Assembly (NCBI GenBank): GCA_964611345.1
Contig: CAZSYU010000037.1
Span: 1-34,714, forward strand
Reading direction: 5' to 3'
DNA length: 34,714 nucleotides
Origin: JALZVT01 sp964611345
Lineage (GTDB): Bacteria > Pseudomonadota > Gammaproteobacteria > Pseudomonadales > Azotimanducaceae
The translations under genes were made by a program, and so were the position numbers. Below the pieces are notes generated by a model, which was not told the DNA's origin, did not search any database, and saw only the letters and a list, made by a program, of their open reading frames with translations. Within the stretch, counting starts at the first letter, position 1; every line of letters starts with the position of its first letter. Shown here piece by piece: positions 1-7,759 of this stretch.

Positions 1-229
1 GCAAAATCCGTTTTGAACGACGGACATAAAAATTGGTAAATGTGTACTTGCCACCCATCACTTCGGTGTAAACGATTCGGGTAATCAGATAACCGGATAT
101 CACAAAGAAAATATCTACACCGAGGTAACCTGCGGTTAAATAGGCAGGATCCAGATGGAATAGCAGCACCGCGAGTACTGCCACTGCTCTTAGTCCATCT
201 ATATCTTTTCGGTATTGCAAACTACTCAT
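1..229 (-). CDS. Acyltransferase family 3 (OafA/YrhL-like), N-terminal part only
   Basis: The reverse strand reads an open frame of 76 codons from an ATG at 229 to the window edge, so only the N-terminus is present. It contains the acyltransferase-3 signature: RKDIDGLRAVAVLAVLLFH at residues 7-25, then GYLGVDIFFVISGYLI and FYVRRSKRIL. R14 and H25 form the R-X10-H motif of the first membrane helix, which in this family is thought to take part in acyl transfer. Family members are multi-pass inner-membrane enzymes that O-acylate polysaccharides, LPS or other envelope glycans. The frame was too short for routine ORF calling. The family assignment is firm; the substrate is unknown. Confidence 0.88.
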   Translation of the reverse strand, partial: MSSLQYRKDIDGLRAVAVLAVLLFHLDPAYLTAGYLGVDIFFVISGYLITRIVYTEVMGGKYTFTNFYVRRSKRIL

Positions 230-600
230 ACTGGACCACATCCAAAACCGAGGCTCTCCTCGTCATTCACCAGCGCGCGCCGTGCCCCACTGGGAACCCA
301 GTGACTTGTTAGCCGAGCTGTGAAACCTCCGCGACAACAGTCCACCCTGCGCTTCGAAATGGCAGCCTATCATTGCACCCGACTGCCCGTGCGAAAACAC
401 CCAACGTAACCGACGGAAAGTCAGGTTGTTCTTGCTATTTCCACTTCTGAGTTCCCACATTATCATTCTGGACCACTCTAAGTTGTTGATTTAGAAGCGA
501 TAGATAATTTTTGGTTGCTTGCTTATGAAACTGGAGGCCAGCGACCAAAGGATAGCCGAATCTGAGCATCCACACCGATTGCTCAGGAGCACGGAACACC
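230..600. other. Intergenic region with repeat copies and no convincing gene
   Basis: This gap separates the divergent acyltransferase and the 601-1575 gene. It holds one copy of a 25-bp repeat (283-307) and two copies of the motif CAT(A/T)CTGGACCAC at 227-239 and 464-476. The first of these overlaps the acyltransferase start codon. Several short frames cross the region, but none has a recognisable product or a good ribosome site. Promoters for both flanking genes must lie here, but I could not identify them with confidence. Confidence 0.5.
283..307 (+). repeat. 25-bp direct repeat, upstream copy
   Basis: These 25 bases match 1554-1578 at 24 of 25 positions in the same orientation. This copy contains a perfect inverted repeat (CACTGGG, AA, CCCAGTG). 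The next bases, CAGTGACTTGTTA at 297-309, also occur at 13711-13723 inside another repeat. This copy lies 293 bp upstream of the start codon of the gene whose stop codon is covered by the second copy. Confidence 0.9.
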
Positions 601-1575
601 GTGACGCTTCCAAAACTGAAGCCAAAAACTCGCAGCTGGCTGGTTCTACTCTTACTCTCTCTCGCCGGTGGCGTAATCGTTCGCATTCTGCTCAATTCAA
701 GCTATAGCGGCACAGCGCTGGTCTATCTGGGCATGCCTTGGTTAGTCGCAGTAGCTCTAGCCTTAAGCACCCACTTTGATGGCGACCCGGAAGAGTCTTT
801 GGATGGTACCGGAGGCAGCTGGATTGTGCGGGGCTCGCTCATCGTCATGCTTGGCAGTTCGTTTCTACTTGGGGAAGGCTTCGTGTGCGTTCTGATGTTT
901 CTGCCGATTTATCTGCTCATGGTGGCTGTAGTCGCCGGAACCTATCACGTAACGAAAATGCTCTCTGATGACGATTCAAAACTGCAGCGAATTCATCTTC
1001 TTCCTTTATTGATCGGCTTATTCGCGCTGGAAGGTACCCACCCGAACCTTTCTTTTGAACGCCAGGGATCAGTGGCTGTTGCGCAGGTTACCTCGGTGGA
1101 TAAGGAGCAACTGTGGGCAAACCTGCGCGAGCCCATGGTGCTGAATCGTAGCAGGTCGGGTGGATTATCGACGTTGTTCCCCCAACCCGTGCGGATAGAT
1201 ATCGACACTTTTGCAGTCGGCGCCGTACACAAGGTGCACTACCGCTATGCCCGTTGGCTGTGGACCAATGTGCATGAAGGTACCCTAGAACTGCGCGTTA
1301 CTGAGAGCACAAGCAATACAATTACAGCTGAGGTAGTCAGCAATTCAAGTTACCTGGCGAACTATCTGGATATTGAGCGCTTGCGCCTAACGATTACAGA
1401 GCAACCCGGCGGATTTAGCAAAGTGACGCTAAATATTGACTACAGGCGCACACTGGATCCGGCTTGGTATTTCGCACCGCTCATCCGCCTGGCATTGAAA
1501 GGCACAGCGTCACACATCATCGAGACTCATTTCTTAAGAAAGGAGAAGATCCCTGCCCCACTGGCAACCCAGTGA
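601..1575 (+). CDS. Membrane protein with soluble C-terminal domain (possible SRPBCC fold)
   Basis: The 324-residue product has about four or five hydrophobic segments in its N-terminal half (about residues 13-31, 38-56, 78-115, 131-143). A soluble domain of about 170 residues follows. Its spacing of strands and a final amphipathic helix resemble SRPBCC/polyketide-cyclase-like domains, but no catalytic motif was recognised. The start is GTG, with AGGAG 11 bases upstream, a loose spacing. The stop codon lies inside the second copy of a 25-bp repeat (1554-1578). The gene is monocistronic by context, divergent from the acyltransferase and separated from the next gene by about 100 bp. Function unknown; the domain assignment is tentative. 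Confidence 0.75.
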   Translation: MTLPKLKPKTRSWLVLLLLSLAGGVIVRILLNSSYSGTALVYLGMPWLVAVALALSTHFDGDPEESLDGTGGSWIVRGSLIVMLGSSFLLGEGFVCVLMFLPIYLLMVAVVAGTYHVTKMLSDDDSKLQRIHLLPLLIGLFALEGTHPNLSFERQGSVAVAQVTSVDKEQLWANLREPMVLNRSRSGGLSTLFPQPVRIDIDTFAVGAVHKVHYRYARWLWTNVHEGTLELRVTESTSNTITAEVVSNSSYLANYLDIERLRLTITEQPGGFSKVTLNIDYRRTLDPAWYFAPLIRLALKGTASHIIETHFLRKEKIPAPLATQ

Positions 1576-1578
1576 CTT
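1554..1578 (+). repeat. 25-bp direct repeat, downstream copy covering a stop codon
   Basis: This is the second copy of the repeat at 283-307, with a single mismatch (C for G at 1565) that breaks the perfect inverted repeat. It encodes the last residues and the TGA stop (1573-1575) of the preceding gene. The repeat pair therefore brackets the whole gene and its upstream region, 1271 bp apart. Confidence 0.9.
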
Positions 1579-1678
1579 AGATTCACTTATAGGGTGTTTC
1601 GCAAGAGTCCGTTCGTTCTTACCATCAGCTAGGAAAGCCGGATATAGTGAATTCAATTTTCGAAAGGGACCTAAAGCC

Positions 1679-2251
1679 ATGAGTAGGTTAACGCGCAAAT
1701 CCTTGAACGAACTAACTGCTGATCAACGCGACTTATTCGACAAAATTGTGGCGTCGCGCCCGGTCAAGCCAAATGACGGTCACATAGGTGGACCCTTTGA
1801 TGTCTGGTTGCAAAGCCCGGAGATGGGCAAGCGGTTGGTGGGACTAGGCAGCTTCTTTCGCTTTAACACCAGCGTGGACCGCCGCTATATTGAGCTTGCC
1901 ATACTGGTAACCGGCCAATACTGGCAAGCCCAGTTTGAGTGGTATGCCCACGAGCCCATGGCACGGGAGGCCGGAGTACCGGATTCACACATCGCCGCCA
2001 TCAAAATTGGTGAACGGCCCCAGCTGGACGATCCAAAAGATAAGGCTGCGTATGAGCTCGCGACCCAACTACATCTCACCAGACGATTAAGTCAGGAAAC
2101 CTATGAACGTGCGGTAACTGCTTTTGGTGAACAGGGAGTTACGGAATTAGTCGGCTTGTGTGGCTACTACACTCTCGTCTCCATGACGCTCAATGCCTTT
2201 AATGTCCCGTTACCAGTAGGCGCCGACTACCCCTTCGCCAAAGATCACTAA
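1679..2251 (+). CDS. Carboxymuconolactone decarboxylase family protein
   Basis: The 190-residue all-helical product matches the carboxymuconolactone decarboxylase/AhpD superfamily. Recognisable parts are the N-terminal GGPFDVWLQSPEMG (residues 37-50), then RRYIELAILV and the core EWYAHEPMAREAGV (87-100). E87 and H91 correspond to the conserved acid/base pair. The CxxC of true AhpD peroxidase partners is absent, and the only cysteine is near the C-terminus, so a redox role is unlikely. Relatives include lactone decarboxylases and many uncharacterised single-domain proteins. The ATG is preceded by AAAGGGACC, a plausible ribosome site. It stands alone between a membrane protein and a small hypothetical, so its substrate cannot be inferred from context. 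Confidence 0.88.
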   Translation: MSRLTRKSLNELTADQRDLFDKIVASRPVKPNDGHIGGPFDVWLQSPEMGKRLVGLGSFFRFNTSVDRRYIELAILVTGQYWQAQFEWYAHEPMAREAGVPDSHIAAIKIGERPQLDDPKDKAAYELATQLHLTRRLSQETYERAVTAFGEQGVTELVGLCGYYTLVSMTLNAFNVPLPVGADYPFAKDH

Positions 2252-2352
2252 GCAGGGGCTCATAGAGAAGCCAATCGGCAAGTAAGAAGTGATCGTTTGA
2301 TGTAGTATCGCTGATCCATCAGGAAGCTAACAATCACAATCAGGAGGCGCGG

Positions 2353-2556
2353 ATGGCCGCTAAAAGCTATAAGGCTGCATGGAACCCGGAAACACATGAG
2401 GGTCGCATCAGACTCGAAACAGGCGATGGGGACAGAATCATGTTGGAACTTGATAACCCCGCAGAATTTACCGCCGTGCTAACTATGCTGGCAACCTCAG
2501 ATGAGATCCGCATGCGTGATGGTTTCATTCAAACAGGAACTGAAGAAATCGACTGA
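2353..2556 (+). CDS. Small hypothetical protein, 67 residues
   Basis: A short acidic protein with a strong ribosome site (AGGAGG, 2342-2347, six bases before the ATG). The sequence alternates polar and hydrophobic residues, as in a small mixed alpha/beta fold (for example RIMLELDNPAEF followed by a helical stretch and GFIQTG). It has no signal peptide, membrane segment or cysteine cluster. The good ribosome site, sensible length and absence of competing frames support a real gene. It lies about 100 bp after the decarboxylase-family gene and converges on the diguanylate cyclase gene. I do not recognise the family, and no function is proposed. Confidence 0.7.
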   Translation: MAAKSYKAAWNPETHEGRIRLETGDGDRIMLELDNPAEFTAVLTMLATSDEIRMRDGFIQTGTEEID

Positions 2557-2580
2557 CGCATTTAGCCGCTTATCCAAGAT

Positions 2581-2614
2581 CACCGGTACCTGCTTGACTA
2601 CCAATTAGCCATGC
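2581..2614 (-). repeat. 34-bp direct repeat covering the diguanylate cyclase stop codon
   Basis: These 34 bases match 4461-4494 at 33 of 34 positions in the same orientation. The TAA stop of the GGDEF gene (2605-2607) lies inside this copy. The single mismatch falls in that stop codon, which reads GAA in the other copy. The pair brackets the entire GGDEF gene and its upstream region. Confidence 0.93.
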
Positions 2615-4161
2615 GCACGTAACTTTACCCGGTCGCGGCCCTCCTCCTTAGCCGTGTAGAGGAGTCTATCCAACTGCTGTAACGCGCCCTCAGCGGATTG
2701 TCCCGGTTTAACCAGCATAGCGCCTATGCTGGCGGTCACCTGCAATGCAACGTCGTTATCTAGCTCAATAACCAAACGACTAATACGCAAACGCAAACGC
2801 TCCGCCACCACCTGCAGTTGCGTTTCATCAAAGTTACCTAACAGCGCAACAAACTCCTCCCCGCCCCACCGCGCAATAACATCATTGTCGCGAAAGGTGT
2901 CGCGCATGGTCTGCGCCAAACAAACCAACACTGCATCACCCGCTGCATGGCCATGAGTGTCGTTGACCGCCTTGAAGTGATCGATGTCCACCATTATCAA
3001 TGCCGTACCGTCTGAGCCCGCATCGCGCAAGCGCTTTGCAAGGGCGTCGCGCAGCATTCGCCGATTTCCCAGACCGGTTAGCTCGTCGGTGGTAGATAAT
3101 ACCGACAGATATTCGTTGGTTTCCTTCAGCTCCCCCGCTAACGCCTGCACCGACTCTAACTGCATGCTGCGATCGGTCACATCAGTGATCGACAGCAAGG
3201 TAGCAGGCCCGCCGACCGCTTCAGAAAGGCGTGAAGCGCTAAGACTAACAACCCGCTGATCGGCCGCGAGTCGCACTTCAACATCGCTCACATCGGATTC
3301 GTTACTACGTAGTGCATCGAGTTGCAACAACATCGGTTCAGGCAACACGTGACTAGCCTGGCGTCCAACAAAAGATTTTATAGTCCGGTTGGTTATCGTC
3401 GCCATCGCCTCGTTGCAATCGATAATTTCACCGCTGTCAGCTATCACACATACGCCTTCACGCATCTGGCTCATCATTAGATTGCGCGATACCGGTCGGT
3501 GCTCCAGCATTTGTCGTCGCAGCAAGGTATACGATAACGCGAACAGACTTACCGTCGTTGCAATCTGTACCGTGGAAATCCCGTAGTGCGGCGTGAAATC
3601 AACCAGAGCTGCCAGCAGATCAAAGAACCCGGACAGCAGCGGAAAGAAGGCAAACGTTAGCAGGTAAGAACTCGACGAGCGCGTTGTACAAAAATGATAA
3701 ACAACCATTGCCGACGCAAGGGCCGTAATCGAGTAACTTATGAGTCTCATCGTCCAGGAGCCTGGGCCCGGCGTGTAGTAATAGTGGAATAGCGCCGCCT
3801 GAGGTTGCTCCACTGCGTAGTCGAGGTACCAAACCCCTGGTAACCAGGGCGCAATGACAACGGCAAGCAGATAGCCGTACATCATGGTCAGGAACAGTGG
3901 ATTTTCCGCAACCGGAACCCGCAAATACGCAAGTACGGCTAACAAATATACCGGCGCAATAAGTCCGGCGGTTGAAAAGCTGTACTGCACTGCAGGCTGT
4001 CCTGACAGAAATAGAACGTCCAGCGGAAGAGCAGCCAGGACCAGACACAGCCCAAGCATTTGCTTCGCACCCGGTTGGGTTCGATTCCGAAACAAATACA
4101 CGGCTGGAACGAGGGCACCCAACAAGGCTAACCAAGCCATTCCGACGGCGGCAAAATTCAA
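2605..4161 (-). CDS. Membrane-bound diguanylate cyclase (7TM-PAS-GGDEF)
   Basis: The 518-residue protein has about seven hydrophobic helices in residues 1-215, resembling the histidine-kinase-type 7TM sensor module. A PAS-like domain (about 228-335), a short coiled linker and a complete GGDEF domain (about 350-515) follow. The active-site signature is GGEEF at 433-437. The metal ligand lies in VDIDHFK (D392 region), and the allosteric inhibitory I-site RxxD is intact (R424-D427), exactly five residues before GGEEF. It should therefore make c-di-GMP from two GTP and be subject to product inhibition. The 3' end overlaps a 34-bp repeat. Direct repeats 98-140 bp upstream of the start may be its operator. 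The neighbouring EAL gene, on the same strand, encodes the opposing activity. Confidence 0.95.
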   Translation of the reverse strand: MNFAAVGMAWLALLGALVPAVYLFRNRTQPGAKQMLGLCLVLAALPLDVLFLSGQPAVQYSFSTAGLIAPVYLLAVLAYLRVPVAENPLFLTMMYGYLLAVVIAPWLPGVWYLDYAVEQPQAALFHYYYTPGPGSWTMRLISYSITALASAMVVYHFCTTRSSSSYLLTFAFFPLLSGFFDLLAALVDFTPHYGISTVQIATTVSLFALSYTLLRRQMLEHRPVSRNLMMSQMREGVCVIADSGEIIDCNEAMATITNRTIKSFVGRQASHVLPEPMLLQLDALRSNESDVSDVEVRLAADQRVVSLSASRLSEAVGGPATLLSITDVTDRSMQLESVQALAGELKETNEYLSVLSTTDELTGLGNRRMLRDALAKRLRDAGSDGTALIMVDIDHFKAVNDTHGHAAGDAVLVCLAQTMRDTFRDNDVIARWGGEEFVALLGNFDETQLQVVAERLRLRISRLVIELDNDVALQVTASIGAMLVKPGQSAEGALQQLDRLLYTAKEEGRDRVKLRAHG

Positions 4162-4258
4162 ACGTTATGACTCCCTGCAAACCTTGAGAATCATAACGCT
4201 CGTTGACGTTCTAGCGGGTTACGTATCTCACACAACTAGTGAGTAACCTTCCGCTATT

Positions 4259-4301
4259 TTGACGCTTAACTGACGCATAATTCACATTTCTTGACGCATA
4301 A
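4259..4301 (-). promoter_or_regulatory. Direct-repeat cluster upstream of the diguanylate cyclase, probable operator
   Basis: Three copies of (T/C)TGACGC(A/T)TAA start at 4259, 4270 and 4291. The steps of 11 and 21 bp place all copies on about the same face of the helix. A degenerate unit may fill 4281-4290. Tandem direct repeats in 11-bp steps are typical of OmpR/PhoB-family response-regulator sites. The cluster lies 98-140 bp upstream of the GGDEF start. The repeat structure is seen directly; the binding protein is inferred only by class. Confidence 0.5.
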
Positions 4302-4460
4302 GCGTATCAGGGTGGTAAACAGGCCAAAGATTGTGAAGCGCATCACCCCTCTCTACCAAGGTACTGACTCATGCCCAACACTACGGGTTGCTTGGGCAAG
4401 CCAATGTAGGCAGAGATACGCGGGAGGCTTGGCAGCAGCATTGCACGGGTCTGTTTCAAA

Positions 4461-4494
4461 CACCGGTACCTGCTTGACTACCAATTCGCCATGC
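4461..4494 (-). repeat. 34-bp direct repeat, outer copy upstream of the diguanylate cyclase
   Basis: This is the second copy of the repeat at 2581-2614, lying 19 bp past the stop codon of the EAL gene and 299 bp upstream of the GGDEF start codon. It is noncoding here. The one difference from the other copy is in the position of the GGDEF stop codon. Confidence 0.93.
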
Positions 4495-4513
4495 ACAGCC
4501 CCGCGCCCTTCGT

Positions 4514-6943
4514 CTACTTCCGCGGCGCCGTCTTCGCTTTCTGCACCAGCGACACCCCATGCAGTGGCCGGGGTGCTCCCGCGTCTTTGGGGTGAAAAGA
4601 CCGGGTCGCGTGGTTTCGCTGCTCTCGGTAGCCCTGCGGCACGTAGTCTCTGGCCCACTTGGTGAATGTGGATTGCGCGATGGGCTTACTTATAAAGTAA
4701 CCCTGCGCAAACTCGCAATTCAAATCCGCAAGTCGCCGCAGGCTGTATTCGTCTTCAATGCCTTCGGCGACCACCAGCAAACCAAACCGATGGGCAAGCT
4801 CAATAGTAGACTGGACCAGAATCTCGCTGGCCGGATCAGTCTCAAGATTGGCCACGAAGCTTCTGTCGATCTTTAACTCATCCGCCGGGAGAGTATGAAG
4901 CTGAGACAGTGAAGACTGGCCGGTGCCGAAGTCGTCGATTGATATTCGTACCCCTATGTCGCGCAAACGATTCAGCGTTTTCAATGATCGCTCGACATTT
5001 TCAAGGATTGACGTTTCTGTGATTTCAAGGGTGACAGCGTCTGACGGCAGGCCATTGGCGTCTAGTTGGTTCTGAACAAATTTTGGCAGGTCTGCCTCCA
5101 GCAAGTCACGCGTAGAGAGGTTGATGCTCAACGTAAAATCTGGACGTTCGCTGCGCCACTTTGACAGAGCGATTAATGAGCGTTGCAGTACAAACTTGGT
5201 AAGCGCTGTAATCGTACCGGCCTGTTCCGCGGCTGGAATGAACTCGTCAGGCGGAAGAAAACCAAGCTCATCGTGTTCCCACCGCACCAGAGCTTCAGCG
5301 CTTGTAAGCTCGCCTGTTTCGATCGATATCTTTGGCTGATAAACCAAATGGAGGTCAGAGTCAGCAATCGCGCTGGGCAGGTCATTAATGATGCGGATTT
5401 GCCTTTCGTATTGCTCCTCTCTACTGATCTGGTAGTGCGCGACGCTTACGTTCTGATCCAGTGCATCGGTTGCTGCGATGCGCGCTGCCCGAATGAGATG
5501 TTCAGCGTTGTCGCCGTGCTTGGGGAATTCGCTGATCCCACAATTTGCGCTAATCAGTACGTTATGATGCTCCGTCGCAACACCGTTGAGAAGCAATCTA
5601 ACAATCTCACTAACACTCTGTTCGGTGTTCTTTTCAGAGGCGTTTTCAGCTAGCACAAAAAATTCTTCCGTACTCGTATGAAACAGTAGCGCGTCTTCTT
5701 TCAACTGAGACTGGATCTTGTTGATTGCTTGTATGAGGAGCGCGTCTCCAGAACTCTGGCCAATAGAAGAGACCACTTTTGGCATGTTGCTGAAACGAAT
5801 ACAGATCAACGTGAGCCTGGGCGTTTGCTGATCGAGAATTTTTCGGACACTTCTTGCCAGATGAGCTCTGTTAGGTAGATCCGTGAGCGGGTCATGGTAA
5901 GCCTGGTGCTGCATCTCCATTTCGCGCTCTGCTATGTCGATCTGCATCGCCTGGAAGGCTGATGCCAGGATGCCAAACTCGTCCTTCGAGGTGACTTCGA
6001 TAGAGCTGCTGTATTCCCCGCGGCTCATTCGAGCAGCAGCAAGAGTCAGAAGGTGCAAAGGCTTTGCCATACTTCTCGCAATCCAAAGTGCGACACCCGC
6101 AACTATGGCCAGGACAATCAGGCTAAAGAAGATCATGGTGTTTCGGGCTTCCCGGTAAGGTTGCATTGCCTCGTCTACCGACCTGCGCATAGCGATGAGT
6201 ACGCGCGAATCACCAGAATGAAACTCGGTATTCAGTGATATGAACTCGCCGACGGACGTTTGGGTTGTGAACGTTTGTTGGATAGGCGCGTTCGGACTTA
6301 CCCAGCCGTCTTGAGTATTCTTTTCCACCGTTGTAGACAGTATGGAAATCTCCCCGCCGTCAACCTGCACCAAAGCGGTATCCAGACCGGCAAGCGTTTT
6401 AACACCCTCAACGATGACGTCGTTGGCTTCAAACCCCAGAATAAGAAAACCGATGACCGTTGGGGCATTAACGGGGGCTCCAAAGATCTGGTAAACGCCA
6501 TCATTCAGTATGAGCGCAGACAATTTCTGAGAATCTAGGTTCTCATCTATAAGTTCTGTCACAGAATCCCCAAAGCGTTGACCGAACTCGACATCTGTGA
6601 AAACGGGGGCCGATCCGTCCGCGTAAATAAACATCGCGAACTTCGCACCCACGCGATTTCCATGATTCTTCAGCGCTGAACCAAGGGAGGCTTCATCGCC
6701 GTACGCCAGCACTTCCTTTATGGCGTAGTCACTAGCCAGGATTTCTACTTTTGTGGTCAGATCATTCGCGCGTGAGGCGAGGTATTGATCGACCACGTTA
6801 GTCCCCACCTTAAGTTCGGCATGTGCGTTTGCCTTTACCTCAGATTTCGCGAGATTAGTAACAATAAGGAAGGTACCGCTCAAACCAACCAAGATAGGCA
6901 ACAGGGCCAAGGCCAGTAGCTTGTATCGAAAACCTTGTCGCAC
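4514..6943 (-). CDS. Membrane sensor with degenerate GGDEF and intact EAL domain (c-di-GMP phosphodiesterase)
   Basis: The 809-residue protein has a membrane helix at about 8-30, a periplasmic double-Cache-like sensor (about 31-268), a second helix (269-289) and a HAMP linker (about 290-342). A GGDEF-like domain (345-510) and an EAL domain (about 518-765) follow. In the GGDEF domain the signature is STEEF (424-428), so cyclase activity is probably lost and a regulatory role is likely. The EAL domain keeps EAL (550-552), LEITET (639-644), DDFGTG (670-675), LKIDRSFV and AEGIE (726-730). It should therefore hydrolyse c-di-GMP. A basic tail of about 45 residues follows. It is divergent from a cupredoxin/porin pair. 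This three-gene arrangement is one I recall from other gammaproteobacteria, but no shared ligand is proven. Confidence 0.93.
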   Translation of the reverse strand: MRQGFRYKLLALALLPILVGLSGTFLIVTNLAKSEVKANAHAELKVGTNVVDQYLASRANDLTTKVEILASDYAIKEVLAYGDEASLGSALKNHGNRVGAKFAMFIYADGSAPVFTDVEFGQRFGDSVTELIDENLDSQKLSALILNDGVYQIFGAPVNAPTVIGFLILGFEANDVIVEGVKTLAGLDTALVQVDGGEISILSTTVEKNTQDGWVSPNAPIQQTFTTQTSVGEFISLNTEFHSGDSRVLIAMRRSVDEAMQPYREARNTMIFFSLIVLAIVAGVALWIARSMAKPLHLLTLAAARMSRGEYSSSIEVTSKDEFGILASAFQAMQIDIAEREMEMQHQAYHDPLTDLPNRAHLARSVRKILDQQTPRLTLICIRFSNMPKVVSSIGQSSGDALLIQAINKIQSQLKEDALLFHTSTEEFFVLAENASEKNTEQSVSEIVRLLLNGVATEHHNVLISANCGISEFPKHGDNAEHLIRAARIAATDALDQNVSVAHYQISREEQYERQIRIINDLPSAIADSDLHLVYQPKISIETGELTSAEALVRWEHDELGFLPPDEFIPAAEQAGTITALTKFVLQRSLIALSKWRSERPDFTLSINLSTRDLLEADLPKFVQNQLDANGLPSDAVTLEITETSILENVERSLKTLNRLRDIGVRISIDDFGTGQSSLSQLHTLPADELKIDRSFVANLETDPASEILVQSTIELAHRFGLLVVAEGIEDEYSLRRLADLNCEFAQGYFISKPIAQSTFTKWARDYVPQGYREQRNHATRSFHPKDAGAPRPLHGVSLVQKAKTAPRK

Positions 6944-6956
6944 AATTTTCTCTCAT

Positions 6957-7003
6957 TCGGTCTAAAGAAGAATTGCTTCACTTTATACGTCGGTCTAAAT
7001 AAG
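6957..7003. promoter_or_regulatory. Paired 14-bp direct repeats in a divergent promoter region
   Basis: The 166-bp region between the EAL gene and the cupredoxin gene contains TCGGTCTAAA-N-AAG at 6957-6970 and again at 6990-7003. The copies match at 13 of 14 positions and are spaced 33 bp apart, about three helical turns. The position between divergent genes and the phasing suggest a shared regulator site. No specific regulator is proposed. Confidence 0.35.
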
Positions 7004-7109
7004 TACTCTTAGGTACATCTCATCTCTTAGAGCTGTTGGAAACCGCATATCGCTAATTTGCTGCGAAACGGGACTCAGATCACACTTTGGTGCAAAAGGC
7101 GACAAAACA

Positions 7110-7757
7110 ATGACTCAGCGCTCCAGACTATGCGCCGTAATTGCCTGTTTTTTTACAATCATGGGTGGTTCTCCTGCCGTTCTAGCCGAGGTTGACGTTA
7201 CGGTCCTGGTGTTAGACAAACAGCAGAAGCCCGTACCGGGCGTGTTTGTTATGGCCACTGCTAGCTCGGTGGGTAGCGCGCAGTATGTGATGGATCAAGT
7301 CAATATGGCCTTTAAGCCTAGAGTACTTGTTGTGCCAGTCGGCGCAGAAGTGAGCTTTCCAAACAGCGACCCCATTGCGCACCACGTTTATTCTATCTCT
7401 AAGCCCAATAACTTCACGTTACCGCTTTATCACGGAAAGCTTCCTAATCCCGTGCGTTTTGACCATGAAAATGTGGTTGTGCTGGGGTGCAATATTCACG
7501 ATCACATGGTCGGCCATATCGTGGTCAGCAGTAGAGAGTTGCAAGGACAGACCGGATTGGATGGAGCCATTACCTTCTCAGTGACAGAATCGGAAATGCA
7601 AGCGAATCCGACGGTACAAATCTGGAGTCCGCGGATACGAGCCCGCGAGCAAACGACTCGAACGATTCGAACGATTGGCTCGCGAGGCGATGTCACCTTT
7701 CAGCTTGAGCGCAGGCTCCGTACACCCGTCCGCCGCGCACCGTTGTCTGACTACTGA
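7110..7757 (+). CDS. Exported cupredoxin-like (plastocyanin-type) protein
   Basis: The 215-residue product begins with a signal peptide (hydrophobic stretch to about residue 26, cleavage near VLA-EVD). A domain of about 110 residues follows with cupredoxin features: VPVGAEVSFPNSDPIAHHVYS (about 75-95) and the C-terminal ligand loop GCNIHDHMVGH. The likely type-1 copper ligands are H92 (or H91), C127, H130 and M133. Similar proteins are often annotated as methylamine utilization protein. The C-terminal 75 residues form a basic tail with no recognised domain. It lies two bases before the porin-like gene, so the two are surely co-transcribed and act in the periplasm and outer membrane. Electron transfer or copper binding is inferred, not shown. 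Confidence 0.85.
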   Translation: MTQRSRLCAVIACFFTIMGGSPAVLAEVDVTVLVLDKQQKPVPGVFVMATASSVGSAQYVMDQVNMAFKPRVLVVPVGAEVSFPNSDPIAHHVYSISKPNNFTLPLYHGKLPNPVRFDHENVVVLGCNIHDHMVGHIVVSSRELQGQTGLDGAITFSVTESEMQANPTVQIWSPRIRAREQTTRTIRTIGSRGDVTFQLERRLRTPVRRAPLSDY

Positions 7758-7759
7758 AA

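Larger units (their letters stand above)
4162..4513. other. Intergenic region between the two c-di-GMP genes
   Basis: This 352-bp gap has no convincing gene. It contains the direct-repeat cluster at 4259-4301 and the second copy of the 34-bp repeat at 4461-4494. On the minus strand, a frame running through the second copy reads DEGRGAVHGE just before the repeat. This loosely resembles the EEGRDRV tail of the GGDEF protein and could be a decayed remnant of a former duplicate; the similarity is short and may be chance. Confidence 0.5.

Noticed and set aside
283..315. Integron attC-like site next to the 25-bp repeat (TAACAAG on the minus strand)
   Set aside because: The flanking bases do not match the core-site consensus, no matching second box pair was found, and no integrase is present.
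263..466. A 67-codon minus-strand frame in the first intergenic region
   Set aside because: It has no ribosome site or family resemblance, and it overlaps the repeat DNA; more likely noncoding.
4291..4665. A 124-codon plus-strand frame between the c-di-GMP genes
   Set aside because: It runs into the 3' end of the EAL gene on the other strand, has a low-complexity Ser/Pro/Ala-rich product and no ribosome site.
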